Shown here: one piece after another, positions 44,801-48,208 of the stretch
Layout: the number at the start of each line of letters is the position of its first letter
Numbering within the stretch: position 1 is the stretch's first letter
Source of the DNA: Hippopus hippopus
Taxonomy: Eukaryota > Mollusca > Bivalvia > Cardiida > Cardiidae
Length of the DNA: 64,000 nt
Direction of reading: 5' to 3'
NCBI GenBank assembly: GCA_946811185.2
Contig: OX328112.1
Coordinates: 20,131,215 to 20,195,214, forward strand
The notes under the pieces: generated by a model
The model's input: the letters and a program-made list of their open reading frames with translations, nothing else
The model's database searches: none
Told to the model about the DNA's origin: nothing
Program-made: the position numbers and the translations under genes

Positions 44801-46611
44801 AGCAAAAACTTTCATTTTGAACAAGTCCAAAATTTTGTCATTTGGTAAAGATTTAAGTTCTACGGCCCCTGACTCCCATATTAAAAGATGGAAGCTGCCG
44901 AGATTGGCCCAATAGCCTTTAAGAAAACGTCAATGTTACATGATATTTACCGATGAGTCAGTGAGTCTACAGCCCCTTACTCTCATATTAAAGGACGGAA
45001 GCTGCTGAGATTGGCCAAATAGCCTTTACGAAAATGTCGATGTTACATAATATTTACCGATGAGTTAGGGGCCGTAGATCTTAAATGTATTTTTATTATT
45101 TATGTTTCTATCTGTAGATGGCCGTTGACCTCCTACACAAAAAGAATCAAACAGATTTGATTACGGGCCGAATAGCCCTTACGAAAATGTCGATGTTACA
45201 TGATATTTACCGATGAGTTAGGGGTCGTAGATCTTAAATTTTTTTTTTTATTATTTATGTTTCTATCTGTAGATGGCCCTTGACCTCCTACACAAAAAGA
45301 ATCAAACTGATTTGATTACGGGTCTTAGAGCTAAAACAAATCCTGGTAGACCAGACTGGGATCAGGCAAGTATTGTCTATTGTTCATATTCACATTTTGT
45401 TCCATAGCACCTGCCAATATCTTGCTTAAAGGGCAAGCAGTGGCCAAAAATAAACCTTGGGGTGTTAAAATGCATTTAAATTTCACTCATACTTTTTAAA
45501 AATTTAGAAATCATTGTGAAGATCACAATCTGTTATTGTACAGTTGTTATAAGTCTTAGTCACTGGCAGAAAAATAATTCCAAAACATGGTAAAAAGTAA
45601 ACAATAGATGGAGCAACCTGGCAACTTTTGACATACTTTTAAAATTCATTTTTCTGCCAGCCACTAACACTTGGACTGACCATACCTTAACTGATTGTCA
45701 TCTACAAATTAAGTTCCATACTTTTAAATGGTAGGATTTAAATTTTAGATGTATTTTAACAACCACATTATTCACTTTCGGCCACATTTGGACCTTAAAG
45801 TTCCAAAACCAATCATCTCATTGGCTAAGACAGAACATCTCAGCCAGTCAGATGGCTAGCCTTGGAATTTAGAATGAAAATTGTATCAAGACTGAATGGG
45901 AGAACAGACTGATTGATGATTGGCTGAAGTTGGCTACAACAACAACAAAAAAATAATAGTATGAAGAAGAGGGAATAGGAAGAGTTCCTCATAAATTAGG
46001 TAACCCTTTATCACACAATCCCAAGTTTTAATGCCCACCAGGGAAAAGTACTTTTGAAAACATAGAGGGAAAAGGAGAAAATGCTGGTAACCAGCATTTT
46101 CTCCTTTTCCCACAATGTTTTCTACCCTTACAAAGACTAATTTCCTAATTTGTGCATTATTTAGTATGTCATCTGCAAATGCTTTCAATTTAGACCAGTG
46201 TAAAATTTTGTCCTTTGGTAAAGAGCTACATGTAAAACTAAAGAGTGCAAGTGCAAACTCTAACTCTTTATCAAAAGACAAAATTTCAGACTCAGCCAAA
46301 TTGAAAGCATTTGCAGAAGACAAAATAAATCTGACTGAAAAATGGAAATCTTTTTTTGGAAGGGTAGAAAACATTGTTAGGAAACGATGTTTTCAAAACC
46401 TTTTTCCTAGGGGTCGTTAAAAGATGGAATGTGTGGTAATGTGTTAATGCTCATGATTACTTTTCTCATCTCATTTCAGATTTTTAAAGGAATAAAAACA
46501 GAGAAGAAAGGAAAAGTAAAAGTATATTTTTGCGGTCCACCAGCATTGGGAAAGACAATAAAAGAAACAGCCATGAAATATGATTTTGACTTTTCTAAAG
46601 AGTCTTTCTAG
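11358..46611 (+). CDS. NOX5: NADPH oxidase 5 (NOX5), 17 exons, 5' incomplete
   Basis: Ca2+-activated NADPH oxidase: moves electrons from NADPH through FAD and two haems across a membrane to O2, making superoxide. Coding exons: 11358-11804, 13721-13770, 15152-15281, 16116-16266, 17465-17675, 26732-26918, 28359-28563, 30122-30291, 32127-32318, 33341-33473, 36146-36238, 39940-39974, 41301-41390, 43202-43411, 43800-43976, 45273-45365, 46480-46611. They sum to 2706 nt, exactly 902 codons with the stop, every junction in phase. Residue numbers used below count from 11358. Seen: one canonical and several degenerate EF-hand loops (about 166-315), haem histidine pairs H438/H452 and H523/H536, HPFTISSAP FAD motif (614), GAGIG NADPH motif (722-726), CGPP near the C-terminus (876) and a terminal Phe. 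EF-hands on a gp91phox-like core distinguish NOX5 from NOX1-4; DUOX would also have a peroxidase domain. Introns reach 9 kb and are full of repeats. The first exon shown is in frame 0 with no obvious initiator, so the start lies upstream. Confidence 0.95.
11851..12812. mobile_element. Foldback element behind NOX5 exon a
   Basis: Left gttagttcatgcttttcggt matches right accggaaagcatgaaataat inverted; inner parts also pair (catggttacgacca/ggtcgtaaccatg; gtgaacatcatc/gatgatgttcac). Starts about 45 bp after the exon donor. Confidence 0.82.
13155..13367. mobile_element. Hairpin MITE (family B), core lost
   Basis: tgagctgtgctctgccaac, gtgatacattataccaagca, ctttgacatgcagataattt, cattaaagccccttttcact; central hairpin largely deleted. 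Confidence 0.8.
13721..13770 (+). CDS. NOX5: NOX5 exon b: short Ser-rich linker
   Basis: Fifty-nucleotide exon after the strong acceptor ctttatttcag, before AAG|gtaaaa. Enters in phase 0, leaves with two bases of an Arg codon completed by the first base of 15152. Encodes TRSPSTYQSEKDNSSE, a polar linker with potential phosphorylation sites. Supported by splice signals and phase on both sides; no homology known to me. Confidence 0.65.
13808..14028. mobile_element. Foldback element related to family D
   Basis: ggcacgctagctgccacaac, ccagtcgctagcagaaaaaa and its complement ttttctgccagcgactggaa; shorter and diverged. Confidence 0.65.
14478..14699. mobile_element. TTAA hairpin MITE (family A)
   Basis: ttaaccctttaccacacaac ... 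core at 14570-14645 ... ggtaaagggttaa. In the NOX5 intron between exons b and c. Confidence 0.9.
15152..15281 (+). CDS. NOX5: NOX5 exon c: first EF-hand-like segment
   Basis: Encodes a helix-loop-helix aligning with the start of NOX5 proteins (RKWLKTVENKF followed by a loop around DSEGIITLDTF). The loop keeps the central Gly and hydrophobic position 8 but lacks the usual acidic ligands, as in vertebrate EF1. A Met at 15165 opens a stretch that matches the N-terminus of short NOX5 forms, so an isoform starting here is possible. Acceptor tttatttttag, donor AAG|gtgagt. Confidence 0.9.
15352..15390. repeat. (CACG)n-type repeat
   Basis: acacacgcacgcataaacgc and further acgc units; a similar run lies at 1528-1550. 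Confidence 0.9.
15391..15609. mobile_element. TTAA hairpin MITE (family A), 5' truncated
   Basis: Joins a (CACG)n-type run at its left end; core at 15430-15505, right end ggtaaagggttaa. Confidence 0.85.
15823..16087. mobile_element. Hairpin MITE (family B) just upstream of NOX5 exon d
   Basis: ttgagtcgtgctctggtaa ... near-perfect hairpin (gtcagcctgcgcggactgcg and its complement) ... ttcacagaccataaatca. Ends about 28 bp before the exon d acceptor, so it occupies the likely branch-point region. Confidence 0.88.
16116..16266 (+). CDS. NOX5: NOX5 exon d: EF-hand 2
   Basis: Encodes FFNERLFQLLDKDGSGF and the following helix, ending in FLFQVYDKD. The loop at residues 221-232 has Asp at 1 and 3, Ser at 5 and Gly at 6, but His at position 12, where a Glu normally gives bidentate Ca2+ ligation. 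The donor gtgagt splits the first Gly codon of EF-hand 3. A hairpin MITE ends about 30 bp upstream of the acceptor. Confidence 0.92.
16390..16665 (-). mobile_element. SINE (family S), followed by a second tail fragment
   Basis: aacattatttcagttatatc to gctaccggggctc. Another piece (tttagtgttttacacat ... ggcggccagtgtgc) follows at 16684-16780. In NOX5 intron d-e. Confidence 0.87.
17003..17373. mobile_element. Hairpin MITE (family D) before NOX5 exon e
   Basis: aaggcccgatggcgaccaaa ... agttttagtcgctggcagaa ... tagccagcgactaacacttg ... gggtgctattgggccttta. Ends about 90 bp before the acceptor. Confidence 0.87.
17465..17675 (+). CDS. NOX5: NOX5 exon e: EF-hand 3 and degenerate EF-hand 4
   Basis: Starts at acceptor ccctactag and completes the loop DKDGDGKLTKDE (257-268), which has all canonical Ca2+ ligands. 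The fourth loop (301-312, EVTSRSTLTFDD) keeps the hydrophobic pattern but has lost acidic positions 3 and 5 and the central Gly. The segment ends RYPGIKENLSI, aligning with the junction to the membrane domain. Exits in phase 2 at attag|gtataa. The longer reading frame beginning at 17443 includes intron sequence. Confidence 0.92.
17695..18511. mobile_element. TTAA-flanked dimeric foldback MITE
   Basis: Starts TTAAGGTCTACGGCCCCTAA and ends with the inverted form ...GACCTTAA. Each arm holds two tandem modules of about 105 bp (ctacggcccctaactc ... gaagctgccgagattggccg ... gatgagttagggg), so the whole is a four-module foldback. It starts only 20 bp beyond the donor of NOX5 exon e. Confidence 0.88.
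18844..20660. mobile_element. hAT-like foldback element with 8-bp TSD
   Basis: Begins CACAGGGGCTCGGCACATG and ends in the exact reverse complement. The inverted arms are about 503 bp (18844-19346 and 20158-20660), nearly identical, around an 811-bp loop without a coding frame. Both ends are flanked by GGGCTGAC (18836-18843, 20661-20668), an 8-bp target duplication, typical of hAT elements. Non-autonomous and, from arm identity, fairly young. Confidence 0.9.
20740..20940. mobile_element. TTAA hairpin MITE (family A), diverged
   Basis: caaacgtttggactggtcc, aaagcattagcagacgacg and a mismatched core around gctggtctccagc. Adjoins the TTAA element at 20942. Confidence 0.7.
20942..21153. mobile_element. 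TTAA MITE (family E)
   Basis: ttaactcttatcctgctaaa ... gatcagacttcacgctctgt hairpin ... cgcttagcagcctaagggttaa. Fragments of the family also lie near 5690-5775, 28060-28145, 35190-35365 and 56270-56400. Confidence 0.88.
21465..21747 (+). mobile_element. SINE (family S), head partly lost
   Basis: aaccaggaggtcgctggttt ... aagcagccggtggcttgcg ... gttgaaaacggcgttaaaca. Confidence 0.85.
22395..22545. repeat. Inverted repeat (hairpin)
   Basis: aggataatcaactggttgtg ... ctcgaatggggtgtgatgcg, then gcatcaaaccccatttgaat ... cacacaaccggttgattatc. Arms about 65 bp. Confidence 0.85.
23057..23218. mobile_element. TTAA hairpin MITE (family A), half copy
   Basis: Right-half orientation: ttaactctctgcgaaacc, ttgaaagcatttgcagatga, then half of the core, ending at gctagtaaccag. 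Confidence 0.75.
23283..23353 (+). mobile_element. SINE (family S), short fragment
   Basis: ggtactacttatagaaactc, gaatgcatagataggtgcag and tctccgcgatatgactgaa. Confidence 0.65.
23570..23834. mobile_element. Hairpin MITE (family B)
   Basis: ctggcaaaaaggggccttaa ... hairpin at 23750-23790 ... cccttttcacagaacatgg. Intact copy in the large NOX5 intron. Confidence 0.88.
24131..24335. mobile_element. Hairpin MITE (family B), diverged
   Basis: ccctgggaaaagggggttta, tcagcctgtgcggattgcgt, gctgatgcattaaacca. Confidence 0.75.
24605..25350 (-). pseudogene. Second Tc1-type transposase relic
   Basis: On the minus strand: RNHLADNGLHGRRLNVDWFL (HTH end), TALFSDESRFVLSQADGRVR (first catalytic Asp), RGGGQLWYGA, DNARSH (second Asp) and NPTEHIWDDIDRRVP (third acidic region), in more than one frame with stops. 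A different subfamily from 33863-34855. Lies in the 9-kb NOX5 intron. Confidence 0.85.
25790..25960. mobile_element. TTAA hairpin MITE (family A), core deleted
   Basis: gttaatgcttcaccac, gaagccttttgaaaa and cttttcccacaatg recognisable, with the central palindrome lost. Confidence 0.7.
26480..26660. mobile_element. Hairpin MITE (family B), truncated at the hairpin
   Basis: cactttggcaaaggggaggg, cgtgatgcaatatacaaag, ctttgacaagcagaaagttg; stops at the hairpin, 70 bp before NOX5 exon f. Confidence 0.8.
26732..26918 (+). CDS. NOX5: NOX5 exon f: linker and first transmembrane helix
   Basis: Found by completing the split Ser codon from 17675 after acceptor cttttttacag. Encodes VSHWL, a basic linker, YFTSLYIRNHLRK, then the hydrophobic helix IIYLALYTVVNVVLFL. 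Ends TTACAG|gtactt in phase 0. An earlier gt at 26856 would remove the conserved loop before the CGQC segment, so the longer exon is preferred. It follows a 9-kb intron (17676-26731) holding two foldback elements. Confidence 0.9.
27370..27900. repeat. Degenerate ggtcac-rich tandem repeat
   Basis: About 120-bp periods with gaaattgggtca, aggtcac(t), aaaaccttgtttacgctcta and tgaaaattggtcgga. This motif order is common in molluscan genomes (recollection). Confidence 0.65.
28185..28337. mobile_element. TTAA hairpin MITE (family A), right half
   Basis: Half core (gcattttctccttttcccgc) followed by the usual right part, ending ggtaaagagttga about 20 bp before the acceptor of NOX5 exon g. Confidence 0.8.
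28359..28563 (+). CDS. NOX5: NOX5 exon g: ferric reductase TM helices with haem His pair
   Basis: After acceptor ctcacatag: VARGCGQCLNLNC, a hydrophobic helix (WILVLML), the conserved LPLDQHILFH loop and a further helix. H438 and H452 are 14 residues apart, the spacing of one haem-ligand pair in NOX proteins (established knowledge). Leaves in phase 1. The open frame continues into a (GAT)n microsatellite only because the intron happens to stay open. Confidence 0.95.
28602..28772. repeat. (GAT)n microsatellite, imperfect
   Basis: gatgatgatg units with ggtggtggt interruptions, starting about 40 bp past the donor of NOX5 exon g. Open frames through it read Asp-, Met- or His-rich and are artefacts. 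Confidence 0.95.
28779..29020. mobile_element. TTAA hairpin MITE (family A)
   Basis: ttaaccctttaccaaacaat ... diverged core with an inserted T-run ... gtcgtgttgtgaagg. Abuts the (GAT)n tract. Confidence 0.85.
29140..29700. repeat. Degenerate tandem repeat, about 160-bp unit
   Basis: Recurring order: ttgaaaaat(g)tttcaca, gataagacgaca, cagcagaggatttcaca, cagtcttcaaggtca, then a ctgtcc-type spacer; about four units, heavily diverged. Confidence 0.7.
30122..30291 (+). CDS. NOX5: NOX5 exon h: extracellular loop and next TM helix
   Basis: Completes an Ala codon after acceptor gctgtctcag. Encodes MWEILFTTKAGMGHGIMTGSA and a strongly hydrophobic helix (WLLALILIPIIVCSMSF) followed by VRRSGHFQ, the Arg-rich cytosolic turn conserved in NOX enzymes. 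Donor TTTCAG|gtaact, phase 0. Confidence 0.95.
30565..30779. mobile_element. TTAA hairpin MITE (family A), diverged
   Basis: gttttaacaaccctgg, core at 30605-30665 with mismatches, tail gtcgtctggtgaaagg. Confidence 0.8.
30940..31500. repeat. About 60-bp minisatellite in NOX5 intron
   Basis: Units of roughly 58-62 bp containing tcttttgatgtctctgtaac, atcagttaactgaaaactgc and gaccaaaa plus an A-rich spacer; about nine units, the first two diverged. Confidence 0.9.
32127..32318 (+). CDS. NOX5: NOX5 exon i: second haem His pair and start of dehydrogenase domain
   Basis: Encodes VFYTVHLLYIPFWILVLMHG: H523 and H536 are 13 residues apart, matching the second haem-ligand pair of gp91phox-type proteins. 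Then SNFWKWFVVPGAIFIVEKI and EVNLLPSK, entering the FAD domain. Acceptor ggtatttcag, donor AAG|gttagt, phase 0. Confidence 0.95.
33020..33298. mobile_element. Hairpin MITE (family B, GCGCAGGCTG core)
   Basis: Terminal inverted repeats tgagccatgctct / cagagcatggctca; internal palindrome around cagcctgcgcggactgcgcaggctg-type sequence (here cgcagtccgcgcagg). Uninterrupted 279-bp reference copy in this window, about 40 bp before NOX5 exon j. Confidence 0.9.
33341..33473 (+). CDS. NOX5: NOX5 exon j: FAD-binding barrel
   Basis: Encodes VTHLVINRPENFTYKPGDYV and then FEWHPFTISSAPEME. The HPFTISSAP motif (from residue 614) binds the FAD isoalloxazine/ribityl part in this family. Acceptor tttgctatag; donor in phase 1. 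Confidence 0.95.
33476..33578. mobile_element. TTAA hairpin MITE (family A), fragment at an exon edge
   Basis: Half core (ctggttaccagcattttctc) through attttgtgtggtaaag. Begins within about 5 bp of the donor of NOX5 exon j, so the element forms the start of that intron. Confidence 0.8.
33863..34855 (+). pseudogene. Tc1-type transposase relic in NOX5 intron
   Basis: Begins MANANVRRHLSDADMW followed at once by a stop, then an HTH-like segment (GAPDREVGEAIGVHHTVITT), a second winged part with TWLHESGLRSRRP, GGSTMVWGGISWDG in a shifted frame, and PDLNPIEHMWNEL, the third catalytic region of the DD(34)E family. Several frameshifts and stops: dead copy. Terminal inverted repeats not located. Confidence 0.85.
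35450..35748 (+). mobile_element. SINE (family S), full-length
   Basis: agccccggtagcccagtcgg head, B box variant actggtttgaat, body, end gttaaacaccatataatcat. In NOX5 intron j-k. Confidence 0.88.
36146..36238 (+). CDS. NOX5: NOX5 exon k: end of FAD domain
   Basis: Encodes KIWLHVRSAGNWTNKLYEYF then NLENANWKQ, matching the WLHIRSxGxWT segment of NOX5. Acceptor tattttttcag, donor CAAG|gtatgt in phase 1. The 30-bp minisatellite begins about 15 bp past the donor. Confidence 0.93.
36254..38440. repeat. 30-bp minisatellite in NOX5 intron
   Basis: About 2.1 kb of degenerate units close to AGGCTTTTCAAGGCATTAAC+TGTGTTAGTA, mostly 30 bp, with partial and longer variants, roughly 60-70 units. A family A MITE sits inside it. 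Because 30 is a multiple of 3, several frames stay open for long distances; these are not genes. Confidence 0.92.
38142..38369. mobile_element. TTAA hairpin MITE (family A) inside the minisatellite
   Basis: ctgTTAActctttatcaaacg ... core at 38255-38320 ... ggtaaagagTTAAtaaggc. The flanks rejoin as a normal minisatellite unit (ctgttaataaggc), a clear TTAA insertion. Confidence 0.92.
39095..39370 (-). mobile_element. SINE (family S), older copy
   Basis: gttgatgtttaacgtcg ... agcgaccctctcgtttctag. Its head meets the head of the next copy directly. Confidence 0.82.
39372..39663 (+). mobile_element. SINE (family S), full-length, younger
   Basis: gagccccggtagctcagttgg A box and ggttcaatccct B box nearly match a tRNA; ends ggtgttaaacaccatataat. 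Only about 280 bp before the NOX5 microexon. Confidence 0.9.
39940..39974 (+). CDS. NOX5: NOX5 exon l: 35-nt microexon in the regulatory insert
   Basis: Encodes (D)VADTNKSTFEK after acceptor gtcgttccag and before AAAAG|gtaatg. Exon k ends in phase 1 and exon m begins in phase 0, so a phase-correcting exon is required; this is the only candidate I saw. Corresponds in position to the variable linker before the basic regulatory sequence of NOX5. Inference from splice signals and phase. Confidence 0.65.
40028..40565. mobile_element. Hairpin MITE (family B) with a nested MITE
   Basis: Outer element: cagccatgctctggcaaaaa ... caggtcagcctgcgcaatcc hairpin ... interrupted at 40208-40468 ... gtgatgacttgcttggtata ... 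aagcatggctcat. Confidence 0.88.
40208..40468. mobile_element. Nested MITE with about 45-bp inverted termini
   Basis: Starts ggcttgcaacacgcgaaaag and ends with the exact complement; termini run through ggggcattcggacatttgcg. AAAT flanks both ends (40204-40207, 40469-40472). Inside are two gcagtccgcgcaggct-type hairpin arms, so it looks like a sister family of the element it entered. Confidence 0.9.
40683..40812. repeat. Three tandem units of about 42-50 bp
   Basis: Units of gcaaacctcgagtgatc ... gatcaagtcc; the flank ttgatacgcacctacacggt recurs inverted near 26385, so the array belongs to a dispersed element. Confidence 0.82.
41301..41390 (+). CDS. NOX5: NOX5 exon m: basic regulatory insert
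   Basis: Thirty codons: TFSRRSENSTSKSKETGVKA then RTKHKVVNVK. Rich in Arg/Lys/Ser/Thr, in the place where vertebrate NOX5 has its EF-hand-binding, phosphorylated segment. Acceptor tttcttgtag, donor AAAG|gtatgt, phase 0 on both sides. Confidence 0.88.
42480..43060. repeat. Dispersed repeat copy
   Basis: tcatatcttacagacgtttg, tttctaatacgttgctgatc, caagtttctttggaactgct, ttggcttttgaggtaaaatt. The open frame at 42655-43110 is this repeat, not a NOX5 exon. Confidence 0.82.
43202..43411 (+). CDS. NOX5: NOX5 exon n: NADPH-binding Rossmann motif
   Basis: Encodes CFIDGPYGTCARELLKSEHA, then VLIGAGIGVTPMASILQS with the GxGxG at 722-726, then a CPSC pair typical of NOX5 and a Lys-rich end. Acceptor ttgtttttcag, donor AAAAAG|gtatat. 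Confidence 0.96.
43535..43772 (-). mobile_element. SINE-like element (family S2)
   Basis: gccagtgcagctacgcatgt, cagtactgacgcatgtttct and a head aagtcagatacgctaaccac. Related to family S in its tail but with a different middle. A second copy lies at 48308-48550. Confidence 0.72.
43800..43976 (+). CDS. NOX5: NOX5 exon o: NADPH domain
   Basis: Encodes VDFIWVNRDQISFEWFLTLL and a segment ending HLYMTAAKRRTDLRGIGLQ, matching the WxNRD and HxYMT motifs of NOX5. Acceptor tatcaaacag, donor CTGCAG|gtacgc, phase 0. Confidence 0.96.
44683..44856. mobile_element. TTAA hairpin MITE (family A), core half lost
   Basis: ttaatcctttaccgcacaat ... tggtaatcattttag ... ggtaaagatttaa; abuts the dimeric MITE. Confidence 0.85.
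44853..45087. mobile_element. TTAA dimeric MITE, second copy (two modules)
   Basis: Same family as 17695-18511: TTAAgttctacggcccc ... two tandem modules ... ggggccgtagatcTTAA. Its left TTAA is shared with the end of the hairpin MITE at 44683-44856. Half of its right module is repeated downstream together with a fragment of NOX5 exon p. Confidence 0.88.
45118..45166 (+). pseudogene. Decayed tandem copy of NOX5 exon p (first 49 bp)
   Basis: After a copy of the same acceptor (tctatctgtag) the first 49 bp of exon p recur with two substitutions (GCCGTT for GCCCTT; ACA for ACT), then the sequence jumps into MITE sequence (ccgaatagccc...). The frame from this acceptor reaches TGA at 45214-45216 and has no donor. 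The direct-repeat unit is 155 bp, running from this exon start to the true one. Confidence 0.85.
45273..45365 (+). CDS. NOX5: NOX5 exon p: NADPH domain, GC donor
   Basis: Encodes MALDLLHKKNQTDLITGLRA and KTNPGRPDWDQ, the GRPDW motif of the family. The exon is followed by gcaagt rather than gtaagt: CAG|gcaagt fits the consensus of the rare GC-AG intron class. A decayed partial copy lies 155 bp upstream at 45118. Confidence 0.93.
45428..45803. mobile_element. Hairpin MITE (family D) in NOX5 last intron
   Basis: aagggcaagcagtggccaaa ... tcttagtcactggcagaaaa ... ttctgccagccactaacact ... ttcggccacatttggacctt. Confidence 0.87.
46000..46228. mobile_element. TTAA hairpin MITE (family A)
   Basis: gtaaccctttatcacacaat, well-preserved core at 46055-46125, tail tttggtaaagagc. 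Followed closely by a copy in the opposite orientation. Confidence 0.88.
46257..46446. mobile_element. TTAA hairpin MITE (family A), inverted, core deleted
   Basis: Opposite orientation: taactctttatcaaaagac, ttgaaagcatttgcagaaga, gggtagaaaacattgtta, then tcgttaaaagatggaatg. Ends about 35 bp before the acceptor of the last NOX5 exon. Confidence 0.85.
46480..46611 (+). CDS. NOX5: NOX5 last exon: C-terminus and stop
   Basis: Acceptor ctcatttcag, then a Lys-rich start, VKVYFCGPPALGK (NADPH adenine/nicotinamide contact region) and a C-terminus ending SKESF followed by TAG. NOX proteins end in a conserved aromatic that stacks on FAD; a terminal Phe is present. No textbook AATAAA seen close downstream; an attaaa lies near 47133. 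Confidence 0.96.
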   Translation: MFKGIKTEKKGKVKVYFCGPPALGKTIKETAMKYDFDFSKESF

Positions 46612-46671
46612 AGGTCTAAGACCACAGGCCCTTGGACTTTCACAAACTTTGCCTCCCTCAACCTGAAGTAT

Positions 46672-46922
46672 ATATGAGCCATAGTCTTACAAAAGGAAGT
46701 TTAATATGTTTTCTAAATGCATTTTACCAGGCAGTTCATCTCATCATTATGGATCCATAAAATCCATTTTGATTAACAACATACTGAATCTTGAGGAACA
46801 ATGGTGCTGTGAGAAGCAGAAAATTTACAATTAGCAAAAAGTTTCAACCCATGTCAGCCCGCACAGCATGGGTCAATACTGTTTGCAGAGTAAACCCTCT
46901 TTTCACACAGCATGGTTCATAT
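46672..46922. mobile_element. Hairpin MITE (family B)
   Basis: atgagccatagtcttacaaa ... shortened hairpin (gtcagcccgcacagcatgg) ... tttcacacagcatggttcat. Confidence 0.82.
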
Positions 46923-47272
46923 GGTTATAGAGGATGAAATTTACACTCTTACAGAAAGTCAGTGTATATTTCTTAGGTCAATCAGTATTAAAAGATGACT
47001 AAGAGACAATTCTAAAATTATATTGTAAGATAAAGAGTTAATCTTTGCTAGTTTAGACCCTCTGCTAGAAAAGCAGCATAATATAAAAGTCAAGTATTAA
47101 GTCTGTTATTTCTAAAACCTTGGTCACACATACATTAAATAAGGTATATGTAGCTTAACATACTTAGAAAAACGTTATATTTTAAATTTTAGGTACATTA
47201 AAGACAAATTAAGAAGGTTAAACTAGGGCAAATGATTCAAAAAAATATTGATAGGAGCCAATTAACCTATGC

Positions 47273-47460
47273 TTAACCCTTTACCACACAATCCCTAGTT
47301 TTAACGACCCTAAGAAAGAAGCCTTTTGAAAAGACTGTGGGAAAAGGAGAAAATGCTTGTAAACAGACCAATTTCAGTCTTTGAGTCACATTTACTTTGT
47401 TGTCTGCATATGCTTTCAATTTGGACAAGCCTGAAGTTTTGCAGTTTGGTAAAGAGTTAA
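47273..47460. mobile_element. TTAA hairpin MITE (family A), core half lost
   Basis: ttaaccctttaccacacaat ... gggaaaaggagaaaatgct ... ggtaaagagttaa, with the right arm of the hairpin missing. Confidence 0.88.
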
Positions 47461-47857
47461 TTATAGTAAAGAACAGCCAATGCGCATTTCACATTGTAAA
47501 TATGTATGAATGAAGTACTCTTACATAATTATGTAAAAGGATGTTACTGAAGTATGTTCTAGTACATCCAAAAACGTTCAAAGATTTTCCTATTTGCCGT
47601 ACTAATGTTTTGAACCTGTTTAAGGGTTATATAGATGCTCATGGCTCTCACACTGTATTTACAAATTATTCTGAATTCAATCAGGTAAGTCAGTCAGTAA
47701 GTAAGTTAAAGTACCTTTAAGCACATGGGAAAAAGTTATTTAAAAGTATATTACGCTATGTTTTTTTAAAGTATGTGTGACCAAGGCTTTTGGGGCTAAT
47801 TCCTTGCTTCTTTAAAAAACAAATACAAAAATCCATGTAAGTTAATGGAATTTATTG

Positions 47858-48208
47858 TCAAGTATCATACATTTGCTTGTAGCAATCTGAAAATGTCAAA
47901 AACTCCAACAGAACTTTTGGTAAAGGTAGTTCTTGTAAATGACAATAAATTGACTTTCCCTGGGAAATACTTCTTAAATGGTCTCTAATCTGAATTCGAC
48001 ATAAATGAGAGAGAGACTCTGGAACACTATCACCAACAATGTAACTTTCAGAAAGTCCAGACTGCACTGCCAGTTTCTTGATCTTTTCTGTTTGTCTTGT
48101 GAAAGTTTCATGGCACAGTCCACAATCTAAAAAGAACTCTATCATCTCGAATTTTCTCTTTGGTGGTATGTACTTGTCTTCCAATAAGTAGCTCAAAGCA
48201 TTCTTACC
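47858..48208 (-). CDS. ASB exon 7: last repeat and SOCS box
   Basis: Acceptor aattacttcag; 116 codons and TGA. Begins GKNALSYLLE, continues through a helix-rich linker, then the SOCS box: SLSHLCRIQIRDHL (elongin C-binding BC box) and HLQELPLPKVLLEFLTF (cullin 5 box). An AATAAA lies immediately after the stop (complement of 47851-47856), so the 3' UTR may be very short or another signal may be used. Confidence 0.94.
   Translation of the reverse strand, partial: GKNALSYLLEDKYIPPKRKFEMIEFFLDCGLCHETFTRQTEKIKKLAVQSGLSESYIVGDSVPESLSHLCRIQIRDHLRSISQGKSIYCHLQELPLPKVLLEFLTFSDCYKQMYDT

Larger units (their letters stand above)
46612..47857. other. Intergenic spacer between NOX5 and the ASB gene
   Basis: Tail-to-tail interval containing a hairpin MITE (46672-46922), a TTAA MITE (47273-47460) and AT-rich unique sequence. 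No further gene seen. Confidence 0.8.
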
